In this document: in pieces, positions 31,642-39,958 of the stretch
Layout: each line of letters begins with the position of its first letter
Numbering within the stretch: the stretch's first letter is position 1
Source: Liminaster sp017519885
GTDB taxonomy: Bacteria; Bacteroidota; Bacteroidia; Bacteroidales; UBA3663
Assembly (NCBI GenBank): GCA_017519885.1
Contig: JAFWRO010000062.1
Location: 11,403 to 75,402 of the forward strand
Direction of reading: 5' to 3'
DNA length: 64,000 nt
Made by a program: the position numbers and the translations under genes
Notes under the pieces: model-generated
Told to the model about the DNA's origin: nothing
The model's input: only the letters and a program-made list of their open reading frames with translations
Databases searched by the model: none

Positions 31642-32670
31642 TTACTTGGCAAGCGCCTTATCTATGGCCTCCTTGATGGCGGTGCCGCGGATGTCGCGAG
31701 CGAGGATTGTGCCATCGGGAGCAATGAGCATGATGTGAGGGATGCCCTTGATGCCATAGCCTTCGGTTGGAGAGTCAGCGCCACGGCCACCAGCATAGAG
31801 CACTGGCCAGGAGATAGGAAGTTCGCCCATGGCCTTCTTCGTATCGTCGATGCCGTTTTCCCAAACTGCGATACCCACGAAGTTCACCTTGTTCTTGTAC
31901 TCCTTGGCATATTTCGAAAGGTAGTTGTTGATCTCAGCACGGCAAGGACCACACCACGATGCCCAGAAGTCAACGATGACGGGTTTTCCCTTGGCTAAAA
32001 CGTCCGAAAGTTTGAACTCCTTGCCAGTAGTGGCATCTACACCCACGATGTCGATGTAGGGTTTGCCTGCACCCGTTGCCTCCATCACCTTCTTGGACTC
32101 GAGAATATCCTGAAGAGTTGGATCTGCGGCATAGGAAGGATAAAGCTTCATAACGCTGTCGATTTCAGCCAATGGCTTCATCATAGCCAGAGCCTTGAAG
32201 ATATCGAGACCCAAGGCATCGCCGGCATGCTCTACACCAGCTTCGTTGAGAACAGCCATAAAAACTTCATTCAGGCTATCCGCATTGGCATTTTCGGCTC
32301 GGGAGGCTTCGTCGATAGCCAGCAGCTTGTCGTTAAGTTCCTTGTCGGCATCGTTAAGCGGAGTACCGGTAGCCTCACGTTTTGCGAAGTTAAAGGAGAT
32401 GACACCTGGCTCAAGGTAGATTTGGCTGTTGAGTTGGGTGCTGATGAAGATGCGGACAGCCTTTGGAGTTTCGACATCACCCTTGAATGTGAAGGCACCA
32501 TTCTGAACGGTTTCAACGCCCAGGGTATCTCTGCCATCAATGAGATAAACGGTCTCGCCATCAGCACCCGTCTCGATACCGTTGATGGTGTAAGCGTTCG
32601 GATTGGACTTCTCGCCTGAGCACGCAACGAGAGCCAGCGCAGCAACTGCTGCAAAGAAAATCTTTTTCAT
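31642..32670 (-). CDS. TlpA-like thioredoxin-fold lipoprotein
   Basis: 342 residues. The lipoprotein signal ends LVAC (Cys17). An N-terminal beta domain of the DUF4369 type (about 27-100; AYTINGIETGADGETVYLID) and a helical linker precede a thioredoxin domain (about 205-342) with the active site WCGPC (Cys240, Cys243) and the cis-Pro motif GIPHIML. It should act as a membrane-tethered periplasmic disulfide reductase. It lies 142 bases downstream of the ABC permease, across a short-repeat array, so it may be cotranscribed with the sugar transporter, although a functional link is not evident. Confidence 0.88.
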   Translation of the reverse strand: MKKIFFAAVAALALVACSGEKSNPNAYTINGIETGADGETVYLIDGRDTLGVETVQNGAFTFKGDVETPKAVRIFISTQLNSQIYLEPGVISFNFAKREATGTPLNDADKELNDKLLAIDEASRAENANADSLNEVFMAVLNEAGVEHAGDALGLDIFKALAMMKPLAEIDSVMKLYPSYAADPTLQDILESKKVMEATGAGKPYIDIVGVDATTGKEFKLSDVLAKGKPVIVDFWASWCGPCRAEINNYLSKYAKEYKNKVNFVGIAVWENGIDDTKKAMGELPISWPVLYAGGRGADSPTEGYGIKGIPHIMLIAPDGTILARDIRGTAIKEAIDKALAK

Positions 32671-32710
32671 TTTGATTTTGGATAAGAAATTATAAATTTG
32701 GGAATTATTT

Positions 32711-32770
32711 ATTTCGGGGTTTCGGGATTTCGTTATTCCGGTATTCCGTTATTCCGGCATTACCTCTTAA
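32711..32770 (-). repeat. CCGGAATAACG short-repeat array, copy 1
   Basis: On the minus strand the words CCGGAATAACGGAATACCGG and then AATAACGAAATCCCGAAACCCCG run in series with a period of 8-9 bases. The same pattern occurs at 57811-57875 and, more diverged, at 45745-45790. In each case it lies between two minus-strand genes. Confidence 0.6.
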
Positions 32771-32812
32771 TAACGCGCGAAGTGCGCTTTTATTGTGTAA
32801 ACTTAAAGAAAA

Positions 32813-33775
32813 TCAGGATTTTCGGTTGCTGTATCTATCCATGATTACCGCAAGGAGGATGACGAGACCCTTGATGACCTGCTGCCAGAAGGGCGAGACA
32901 TTGAGCAGGACGAGGCCATTGTTGAGCACACCGATGATGAGCGCACCCACGACTGTTCCCCAGATGGAACCCTTGCCACCACTCAACGAAGCGCCACCAA
33001 TCACCACCGCTGCGATGGCATCGAGTTCATACCCTGTGCCGGCATTAGGCTGTGCCGAATCGAGACGTGCCGTGACAAGCAGACCTGACACCGCCGATAG
33101 GATGCCTGCCAATGTGTAAACCAACAGGATGACCTTGCCCGTGCGAATACCGCTCAACAGACTTGCCTTCTCGTTGCCACCAATGGCATAGATATAGCGG
33201 CCTGTGCGTGTTTTGGCCATAAAGAATGCAAAGAAAAGGATGATTGCAAACGCTATCCAAACAGGCATCGGCACACCTAAGAACCACCCCGTTCCCATCA
33301 CTTCGAAGCCATGTCCCAATTTCGTGATTGGGAAACCTCCGGTATAGAGTAAGGTAAGACCTCGTGCAATCGTCATCGTGCCGAGTGTAGCCACGAAAGC
33401 AGGAACCTTGAAATGTGTCACCAGGCAGCCATTGAATCCTCCCAACATGGTGCCCAACAGAAGAGCAGCAAAGCATCCTCCCCAGAATGTGAAGCCCACG
33501 AAGGTATCTATGCCAGACAGTTCAAGTCCGTCGCGTGTAAGTCCGGCAGCAATGGCACCCGTCAGGGCAAGCACCGAACCCACGGAAAGGTCGATGCCAC
33601 CTGTCAGGATGACAAGCGTCATACCCACCGAGATGCAGAGGTTGACAGAGGTTTGTCGCAGCACATTGAACAGATTGTCCGAGGTGGCGAAGTTCTCCGA
33701 TAGGAAAGTCATGGCCAGACACATCAGCAACAGGGCGATGAGCGGCTTGACGACGGGTTGTTTGAGGATAGACAT
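32813..33775 (-). CDS. rbsC: Ribose-type sugar ABC transporter permease
   Basis: 320 residues, almost entirely hydrophobic, with about eight to ten membrane spans. It shows the family signatures MTLVILTGGIDLSVGSVLAL (near 60) and the conserved VVIGGASLSGGKGSIWGTVVG loop (near 270) of the RbsC/XylH/AraH branched permease family. It forms the inner-membrane channel with RbsA. The gene follows rbsA after 47 bases that carry a 19-base tandem duplication. Ribose is the usual substrate of the closest family, but xylose, allose or other pentoses are possible. Confidence 0.9.
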   Translation of the reverse strand: MSILKQPVVKPLIALLLMCLAMTFLSENFATSDNLFNVLRQTSVNLCISVGMTLVILTGGIDLSVGSVLALTGAIAAGLTRDGLELSGIDTFVGFTFWGGCFAALLLGTMLGGFNGCLVTHFKVPAFVATLGTMTIARGLTLLYTGGFPITKLGHGFEVMGTGWFLGVPMPVWIAFAIILFFAFFMAKTRTGRYIYAIGGNEKASLLSGIRTGKVILLVYTLAGILSAVSGLLVTARLDSAQPNAGTGYELDAIAAVVIGGASLSGGKGSIWGTVVGALIIGVLNNGLVLLNVSPFWQQVIKGLVILLAVIMDRYSNRKS

Positions 33776-33781
33776 ATATTT

Positions 33782-33819
33782 GGTTCTGAAAGGTTCGAAG
33801 GGTTCTGAAAGGTTCGAAG
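33782..33819 (-). repeat. 19-base perfect tandem duplication between rbsA and rbsC
   Basis: GGTTCTGAAAGGTTCGAAG occurs twice in direct succession (33782-33800, 33801-33819), just upstream of the rbsC start codon. Confidence 0.9.
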
Positions 33820-33822
33820 GGT

Positions 33823-35337
33823 TTACTCTCTCGGCAAAGCGGCCTTAAGGATAGAGGCTTCGGAGAATTGATCGCGACTGAATTCCGCACCTATTTCTCC
33901 TTCGCGCAGGGTGATGATACGATCGGAAACTGCCATGATTTCGGGTAGTTCCGACGAGACTACGATGAGCGCCATCCCCTGCCCTGCCAGTTCGTCCATG
34001 AGTTTGTAGATCTCGTTCTTGGCAAGGATGTCGATGCCGCGTGTTGGTTCGTCGAGGAAGAGAACCTTCGGCCCCGTCAGCAGCCATTTTGCCAGCACAA
34101 TCTTCTGCTGGTTGCCGCCGCTGAGTTGTCCTGCCAATTGTTCGAGCGAATAGGACTTGATGCCCAGGCGCTTACGAAAGTTTTCGGCTACCTTGTCTTC
34201 CTTGCGCTTATCCAAAAGCCCGATTGTAAGACATTCGGCCAACGATGCCAGGGTTGTGTTTTGACCGACATTCATACCCAACACAAGTCCGGCAATCTTT
34301 CGGTCTTCGGGTATCAAAGCCATTCCGCAGCGGACAGCATCTTCGGGATGCCGAATCTTAACCTTCGAGCCACACATCCATACTTCGCCTGTTGTATCAT
34401 GAGGAAAGAGACCGAAAAAGGTTTCGAAGAGCTCGGTACGACCAGCCCCCATCAAGCCATAAATGCCCAGCACCTCCCCTGCTCGAACGTGCAGATTGAT
34501 GTTGGTCAAAATGTTCTTGTCGGGATGGATGGCATCCTTGAGACAGATATTCCGCGTTTCGAGCACGATGTCACCATATTTGTGGGCCTGCTTGACGAAG
34601 AAGTCCTTCTTATCTCGTCCAACCATCATGCTTACAATCTCGTCGATTGATGTTTCGGACATCGGTATCTCCTTGATGAACCTGCCGTCACGCAAGATGG
34701 TGACATAGTCGGCCAACTGCTTTATTTCGTCCATCTTGTGCGAGATGTAAACGATGCCTACACCTTGGCTTTTCAATTCGCGGATCAGATCAAAAAGCAG
34801 GATGGTCTCGCCTTCGGAGAGCGACGAGGTAGGTTCGTCCATAATAAGCACCTCGGCTTTGAGTGACAATGCCTTGGCAATTTCGACAATCTGTTGTTGG
34901 CCCACTCGAAGGTCAATCATCGGAGTATGTGTATCGACCTCACAATGCAGGCGTTGGAGAAGTTCTTTCGCTTCACGATGCATCCTGCGTTTATCGATAA
35001 GCCCGAAGACATTGAGCGGCTCTCGCCCAAGGAACATATTCTCGGCAACGTTGAGGTATGGAATCACATTTAGTTCCTGATGGATGATGGCAATGCCCTT
35101 TTGCTGTGCATCGGTGACCGACTGAAAATGCTGTACCTCGCCTTCGACCAGCACTTCGCCCTCATAGTCGGGATAGACACCCGAAAGGATGTTCATCAAG
35201 GTGGATTTGCCTGCACCATTCTCCCCTACCAACGCATTGACCTGCCCCGACACGACGCGAAGATTCACGTGGTCGAGGGCCAGAACGCCAGGGAAGCGCT
35301 TGGTGATGTTGCGGGCTTCGAGGTAGGGTTGATTCAT
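33823..35337 (-). CDS. rbsA: Ribose-type sugar ABC transporter ATPase (two ATP-binding domains)
   Basis: 504 residues with two ABC domains. The first has Walker A GENGAGKST (about 38-46), a signature-like LRVGQQQIVEIAKAL and Walker B VLIMDEPTSSL. The second has the degenerate Walker A GLMGAGRTE typical of this family, the signature LSGGNQQKIVLAKWL and Walker B VLFLDEPTRGID. This double-domain form is specific to monosaccharide importers of the RbsA/XylG/MglA group. It overlaps the DUF2291 gene by 4 bases, showing tight translational coupling. Confidence 0.93.
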   Translation of the reverse strand: MNQPYLEARNITKRFPGVLALDHVNLRVVSGQVNALVGENGAGKSTLMNILSGVYPDYEGEVLVEGEVQHFQSVTDAQQKGIAIIHQELNVIPYLNVAENMFLGREPLNVFGLIDKRRMHREAKELLQRLHCEVDTHTPMIDLRVGQQQIVEIAKALSLKAEVLIMDEPTSSLSEGETILLFDLIRELKSQGVGIVYISHKMDEIKQLADYVTILRDGRFIKEIPMSETSIDEIVSMMVGRDKKDFFVKQAHKYGDIVLETRNICLKDAIHPDKNILTNINLHVRAGEVLGIYGLMGAGRTELFETFFGLFPHDTTGEVWMCGSKVKIRHPEDAVRCGMALIPEDRKIAGLVLGMNVGQNTTLASLAECLTIGLLDKRKEDKVAENFRKRLGIKSYSLEQLAGQLSGGNQQKIVLAKWLLTGPKVLFLDEPTRGIDILAKNEIYKLMDELAGQGMALIVVSSELPEIMAVSDRIITLREGEIGAEFSRDQFSEASILKAALPRE

Positions 35338-35951
35338 TGCAGTTCGAAGATATAGGGATAAAGCGTCAAGTGTTCGACAGTCTTGGCATCGGGTTTGACC
35401 TCAATGGATCCACAGAAATGACATTTCGTATAATCGGCAGCGTGCTGTGCCTTGTCGCCGATGACCTGCTCCTTGATGCGCTGGTTCATGCAAGCCGAGA
35501 CGGCATTGAAGTCCATCGTGTTCTGGAAGTCATCGATGTTGAACCATCCGCAGGCATCGCGGGCAGTATTGCCGAAAATATATTTTGCAGGAACCTTAAA
35601 ATCGATGCCATTCATCTTGAAGTGGAACTCATTGTCGGAAAAACTAACGTTTTCGGCATCACCTTTGAGTACATAACATACGTTTGAACCAATACCCAGG
35701 ACATGGCCAGATTTTTCGCGAAGGGTTTGAGCATCAGTATGTAAATCATTGACAAAGGATGCTACATCGAGAGCGTTGGCTTCGAGATCCTGCAATCCTG
35801 TGCTCCAATAATGTTCGACAAGTTGCTCAGGTTTATATTGTTTCAAGGCTTCGCGTTCCTTGCGTACACTCAACGGCTCGGTATAGAAAGAGAACCAAAG
35901 AGCCACGAAAAACAAAGCGGCGAAGATGACGTATTTGATTATCTTTTTCAT
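35334..35951 (-). CDS. DUF2291-type protein of a sugar ABC transporter operon
   Basis: The ATG at 35951 is chosen because MKKIIKYVIFAALFFVALWF begins a membrane anchor there; the longer upstream frame adds 19 unlikely residues. The 205-residue product has one N-terminal span and a periplasmic domain with NVCYVLKGDAENVSFSDNEF and FKVPAKYIFGNTARDA. This matches the uncharacterised DUF2291 family, which recurs next to ribose-type ABC genes and may be an accessory subunit. It sits between the binding protein (10-base gap) and the ATPase (4-base overlap). Confidence 0.75.
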   Translation of the reverse strand: MKKIIKYVIFAALFFVALWFSFYTEPLSVRKEREALKQYKPEQLVEHYWSTGLQDLEANALDVASFVNDLHTDAQTLREKSGHVLGIGSNVCYVLKGDAENVSFSDNEFHFKMNGIDFKVPAKYIFGNTARDACGWFNIDDFQNTMDFNAVSACMNQRIKEQVIGDKAQHAADYTKCHFCGSIEVKPDAKTVEHLTLYPYIFELQ

Positions 35952-35961
35952 AGCATTGCGA

Positions 35962-36918
35962 TTAATCCAGACGAACGAAATGTCCGTAATGTGAGACATT
36001 TGTTCCATTCACGAGTTCGACGGCAACAGGCAGTTTCTTGGGAAGATTGCGTTCGCCTTTCAGCCATCGGTCGGCCAATTCTGCCGCTGTCGTTGCCATC
36101 GTCTTTGGGAACTGCATGCCTGTTGCCTCTACCTTTCCTTCACGAATCGCATTGACGCAATCCTCGGCACCATCGAAACCGAAGACCTTGATATGGTTCT
36201 CCTTTCCTGCACCCAACACCGCTTGGTAGGCTCCCATCGCCATCGCATCGTTGCCACAGAAGACGGCGTCGATGTTCGGATTGGCCTGCATCATTGACTC
36301 CATCACCTCCATGGCCTTGTTCTGATCGAAATCGGCCGTCTGTTGCGAGAGCATATGCAGGTCCTCGTAACAATCGACCACCGAATGAAATCCGCGACTG
36401 CGTGCCCAGGTATTATTGTCGCCAACAATGCCGAGAATCTCGACATAATTGCCGCGCCCATTCATTACCTCGACGAAGTATTGTCCCAACTGGATGCAGC
36501 CGGAATAGTTGTCGGATAAGATCTGTGTCACGCATGCGCCAGGTTCATTGATCTCGCGATCCATGCAGAACACACCCACTCCAGCACGAGCTGCTGCCTT
36601 GGCATTGACTGCACTTCCGTCGGCATCGGTAGGATTGAAAAGCACAGCCTTGTAACCTGATGAGAGAAGGTTGTCGAAATGTTCCTGTTCCTTCGATGGG
36701 TTGTTTTGCGAATCAAAGAGCACGGCTTCGTAGCCAAGTTCCTCAGCACGTTTTACGGCAGATTCGCCCAGCACGACAAACCACGGGTTGTTGAGCGTGG
36801 AGATAACCACGGCTATCTTGCCTTTCTCATTCCTTGCCTTGTCGGAACAAGCGGTAAAGCCAGGGAGAAGCATCAAGAGCAAACCTATCAGAACGACTTG
36901 ACGCAAACACTTTTTCAT
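35962..36918 (-). CDS. rbsB: Sugar ABC transporter substrate-binding lipoprotein
   Basis: 318 residues. The ATG at 36918 gives a lipoprotein signal ending FTAC (Cys24); further ATGs five and two codons upstream are less likely. The mature part is a periplasmic-binding-protein type 1 fold: IAVVISTLNNPWFVVLGESA, AVLFNPTDADGSAVNAKAA, FCMDREINEPGACV, DAVFCGNDAMAMGAYQAV and IKVFGFDGAEDCVNAI are family signatures of ribose-binding proteins. It is the first gene of the operon binding protein - DUF2291 - ATPase - permease and has a good promoter. Confidence 0.9.
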   Translation of the reverse strand: MKKCLRQVVLIGLLLMLLPGFTACSDKARNEKGKIAVVISTLNNPWFVVLGESAVKRAEELGYEAVLFDSQNNPSKEQEHFDNLLSSGYKAVLFNPTDADGSAVNAKAAARAGVGVFCMDREINEPGACVTQILSDNYSGCIQLGQYFVEVMNGRGNYVEILGIVGDNNTWARSRGFHSVVDCYEDLHMLSQQTADFDQNKAMEVMESMMQANPNIDAVFCGNDAMAMGAYQAVLGAGKENHIKVFGFDGAEDCVNAIREGKVEATGMQFPKTMATTAAELADRWLKGERNLPKKLPVAVELVNGTNVSHYGHFVRLD

Positions 36919-36955
36919 TGACATCTCAAACATTTAAGTGTGTTTATTTTCGCGA

Positions 36956-36987
36956 CAAAGATATAGCAAATTCCTTTTATTTCCAAA
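36956..36987 (-). promoter_or_regulatory. Promoter of the sugar ABC transporter operon
   Basis: On the minus strand TTTG (36984-36987), 20 bases, TATCTTTG (36956-36963), 38 bases upstream of the binding-protein start. Confidence 0.75.
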
Positions 36988-37048
36988 TTATTTCGTCTAA
37001 AAGATTAAATATTTGAACTTAAATGGGATGAATTTCATTTTAATTCCT

Positions 37049-37056
37049 TATCTTTG
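37049..37056 (+). promoter_or_regulatory. -7 element of the YbaK-like gene
   Basis: TATCTTTG followed by C, 17 bases before the ATG at 37073. No clear TTTG is present at the expected -33 position. Confidence 0.5.
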
Positions 37057-37072
37057 CAAAAATTCAAACATT

Positions 37073-37594
37073 ATGACACGAGAAGAAACCGTATTGAATT
37101 ATCTGCGTGAGCACAATATCCCCTTTACAAACTATAATCATCCTGAGGGCAAGACCATCGAGGAAGCCCGCCGCTGGTGGAAGGACGATGGCTCGGTACA
37201 TTGCAAGAACCTCTTTTTCCGCAACCACAAGGGAAACAAGCATTACCTGGTATGCTTTGACTGCGACCATGATCTTGCCATTCACGACCTGGAGGCGCGT
37301 CTCAAGGCTTCACTTGTTTCAAAAGGACTGCCTTCTTGTGGCAAACTTTCCTTTGCATCGCCCGAGCGTATGATGCGTTATCTTGGTTTGGAGCCGGGCA
37401 GCGTTTCTCCCTTTGGCCTAATCAACGACACCGAGCATCATGTGCATCTCTTCCTGGACGAGAACTTGCGTAATGCTTCGTCCTTATCATTCCACCCCAA
37501 TGATTGCCGAGGCACAGTGGTGATCAGCCATGATGACTTCGAGCGATATCTTAAAGAGGTGGGGAATACTTATGAGTACATTACGCTTTATTAA
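37073..37594 (+). CDS. YbaK/ProX-type aminoacyl-tRNA deacylase
   Basis: The ATG at 37073 matches the family start (MTREETVLNYLREHNIPF). The 173 residues show the YbaK/EbsC editing fold: HCKNLFFRNHKGNKHYLVCF, with the catalytic-lysine type KNLFF motif, then SFASPERMMRYLGLEPGSVS and PFGLINDTEHHVHLFLDENL. Proteins of this ProX-like group hydrolyse mischarged Ala- or Cys-tRNA(Pro) in trans. The gene lies between the divergent ABC operon and GH92 and is probably housekeeping. Confidence 0.88.
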   Translation: MTREETVLNYLREHNIPFTNYNHPEGKTIEEARRWWKDDGSVHCKNLFFRNHKGNKHYLVCFDCDHDLAIHDLEARLKASLVSKGLPSCGKLSFASPERMMRYLGLEPGSVSPFGLINDTEHHVHLFLDENLRNASSLSFHPNDCRGTVVISHDDFERYLKEVGNTYEYITLY

Positions 37595-37599
37595 TTATT

Positions 37600-37685
37600 C
37601 GGAGTTCTCTGAATTCTCTGAATCTTTTGAGTAATCCGAGTATTCCGAGTAATCAGAGTAATCAGAGTTCTCCGAAAAATCCGAA
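37600..37685 (+). repeat. Imperfect palindrome of CTCNGA words
   Basis: TCGGAG-TT-CTCTGA-AT-TCTCTGA on the left can pair with TCAGAG-TA-ATCAGAG-TT-CTCCGA on the right, enclosing a loop that contains further CCGAGTA repeats. It resembles the hairpin at 7725-7767 in word content and in position between two codirectional genes. Confidence 0.6.
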
Positions 37686-37704
37686 ACTTAAAAAATATAA
37701 ACCT

Positions 37705-39900
37705 ATGAGAAACTTCGCAGCCCTGACGCTGATGCTTTCTTTCGCAGGCCTTTCTGCACAAAACTATACACAGTATGTCGATCCAACGATAGGAACAGGC
37801 GACCATGGGCATGTCTTTCTTGGAGCAAATGTGCCACAGGGTATGGTGAATGCCGGACCCACTCAGACGAAAGTGGGTTGGGATTGGTGCTCGGGTTATC
37901 ACGAGAGTTGTGACTCGATTGTGGGTTTTGCGCAATTACATTTGAGCGGAACAGGATGCAGCGACTTGGGTGATGTAGCCTTGATGCCAGTTGTCGGAGA
38001 TGTTGAATTGTCGCGACTTGGCATTGCTTCGCCATATCGCCATGAAACCGAGACCACACGCCCTGGTTATTACAGCGTCCTCTTGGATCGGTTCAAAATC
38101 AATTGTGAAGTTACTACAACTACCCGCGTGGCTCTCTATCAATTCACTTGGCAGGACGAGATGAATGATCGTCGTTTGATCGTTGACCTTGAAAATGGTG
38201 TTGGCGACTGTATGCTTCAGGCACGTATTGAACAAGTGGATGATCACACCATTGTAGGATATCGTATCAGTCATGGCTGGACAAGTCATCAGGAAGTTTA
38301 TTTCGAATTGACTACCAATGTGCCAATCAAGGAAATGCAATGGGATGGCAAGTTCGGTGTATTGAAGTTCGATGAAACTGCTTCGACCCGTTCGACACTT
38401 ATGAATCCTTCGGACGAGAGCATCCCCTCGGACCTTTCAGCTCCTATCCTTGTGAAAGTTGCCCTCTCTCCTACCAGTTATTTCAATGCACGCAATAATC
38501 GAATCGCAGAGTTGAATCACTGGGACTTTGAGTCAGTACGCGAAGCTGCTGATGCGGCTTGGAACAAGGAACTTGGACGAATAGAGGTTAATATGCCTTC
38601 GCTCAAGGAGATGCGTATCTTCTACACAGGTATGTACCATTTCATGGTGGCTCCTCAGGTTTGGAATGATGTCAACGGCGACTATATGGGCAGCGATTAT
38701 CACGCGTATCGTGAAGGTAATTTCCAGAACTATACCACTTGGTCGCTTTGGGATACCTACCGTTCGGCTCATCCTTTGGCCACACTCATCATGCGCGACA
38801 AGTTGCCCGATTATGCACAGACGATGCTTCATATCTATCAGGAACAGGGCGAACTGCCTGTTTGGCACTTGATGAACAACGAGACCTATTGTATGGTTGG
38901 ATGCCCAGCTGTCCCCGTTCTTGCCGATATGATTCTTAAAGATGTTCCAGGTATCGATACTACAATGGCTGCTCGTGCCATCAAGGAGAGTCTCCTGATG
39001 AAAAACCGCTCGTTGCATTGGATGGAGGAATTAGGCTATGTGCCCTACGACCACAACGATTGGGAACCCGTTGGCAAAAGCATGGAGTATTTTCTCGCGG
39101 ATTGGGCAGGTGCAGAGGCTTTGGGCCGATTAGGAATGAAAGAAGATAGTGCCCACTTCCATCAGCACAGTATGGGCTATAAGAAATTGTTTGACAAGCG
39201 ACTGCAGTTCTTCCGTGCTTTGGACGACAAAGGAGAGTTCCGTTCACGAGAGGGCTTCAATCCGTGTCATCAGACTTCCGATTACACCGAAGGTAATCCG
39301 TGGCAATATGCTTGGCTTGTGCCGCACGATGTGCTAGGTCTTGTAGAGTGTTTTGGTGGCAAGGAAAATTTCACCTTCCGACTTGATTCCCTGTTCCTTG
39401 CATCGAGTGAACTGAACGCGGAAGCCAATCCCGACATCACGGGTCTTATCGGTCAATATGCTCACGGCAACGAACCTTCGCACCACATTATTTATTTATA
39501 TAATTATGTTGGACAACCTTGGAAGACTGCCCGTCGAGTACGACAAGTAATGAATGAACTTTATACCGACCAGCCGGCAGGACTTTGCGGAAACGAGGAT
39601 GTCGGTCAGATTTCGGCTTGGTATATCCTCTCATCCCTTGGTCTCTATCAGGTGGAGCCGTGCGGCGGCAAGTGGCAGATAGGAAGTGCTATCGTGAAAG
39701 ATGCAACGCTGCAAGTTGACGATGGAAAGACCTTCCGAATCATCACGCACAAGAATTCCGACAAGAACATATATGTGCAGAAAGTCCTGCTCAATGGCAT
39801 ACCTGTGAACCGAACATGGATTGACCACAAGGACATCGTGGCAGGTGGTACGTTGGAAGTCTTCTTCGGAAAGAAGCCCAGCAAATGGGGAACCCTATAA
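37705..39900 (+). CDS. GH92 family alpha-mannosidase
   Basis: The ATG at 37705 is chosen because it begins a signal peptide (MRNFAALTLMLSFAGLSAQ); the upstream frame runs through the palindromic repeat. The 731 residues begin with the family's N-terminal beta-sandwich (QYVDPTIGTGDHGHVFLGAN, VPQGMVNAGPTQT) and end with the (alpha/alpha)6 domain signature GNEPSHHIIYLYNY and GLCGNEDVGQISAWYILSSL, which contains the conserved acidic residues of GH92. These calcium-dependent exo-alpha-mannosidases trim host or yeast mannose glycans in the periplasm. The gene has no linked SusC/D pair, so it is probably a stand-alone enzyme. Confidence 0.93.
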   Translation: MRNFAALTLMLSFAGLSAQNYTQYVDPTIGTGDHGHVFLGANVPQGMVNAGPTQTKVGWDWCSGYHESCDSIVGFAQLHLSGTGCSDLGDVALMPVVGDVELSRLGIASPYRHETETTRPGYYSVLLDRFKINCEVTTTTRVALYQFTWQDEMNDRRLIVDLENGVGDCMLQARIEQVDDHTIVGYRISHGWTSHQEVYFELTTNVPIKEMQWDGKFGVLKFDETASTRSTLMNPSDESIPSDLSAPILVKVALSPTSYFNARNNRIAELNHWDFESVREAADAAWNKELGRIEVNMPSLKEMRIFYTGMYHFMVAPQVWNDVNGDYMGSDYHAYREGNFQNYTTWSLWDTYRSAHPLATLIMRDKLPDYAQTMLHIYQEQGELPVWHLMNNETYCMVGCPAVPVLADMILKDVPGIDTTMAARAIKESLLMKNRSLHWMEELGYVPYDHNDWEPVGKSMEYFLADWAGAEALGRLGMKEDSAHFHQHSMGYKKLFDKRLQFFRALDDKGEFRSREGFNPCHQTSDYTEGNPWQYAWLVPHDVLGLVECFGGKENFTFRLDSLFLASSELNAEANPDITGLIGQYAHGNEPSHHIIYLYNYVGQPWKTARRVRQVMNELYTDQPAGLCGNEDVGQISAWYILSSLGLYQVEPCGGKWQIGSAIVKDATLQVDDGKTFRIITHKNSDKNIYVQKVLLNGIPVNRTWIDHKDIVAGGTLEVFFGKKPSKWGTL

Positions 39901-39905
39901 CAAAT

Positions 39906-39931
39906 AAGAGCAGCTCAAATGGGCTGCTCTT
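39906..39931. terminator. Terminator between GH92 and the esterase gene
   Basis: AAGAGCAGC pairs with GCTGCTCTT, followed by TTTCATTTTATATTTTTT; the convergent gene ends at 39959. Confidence 0.85.
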
Positions 39932-39958
39932 TTCATTTTATATTTTTTGAAATATTTC

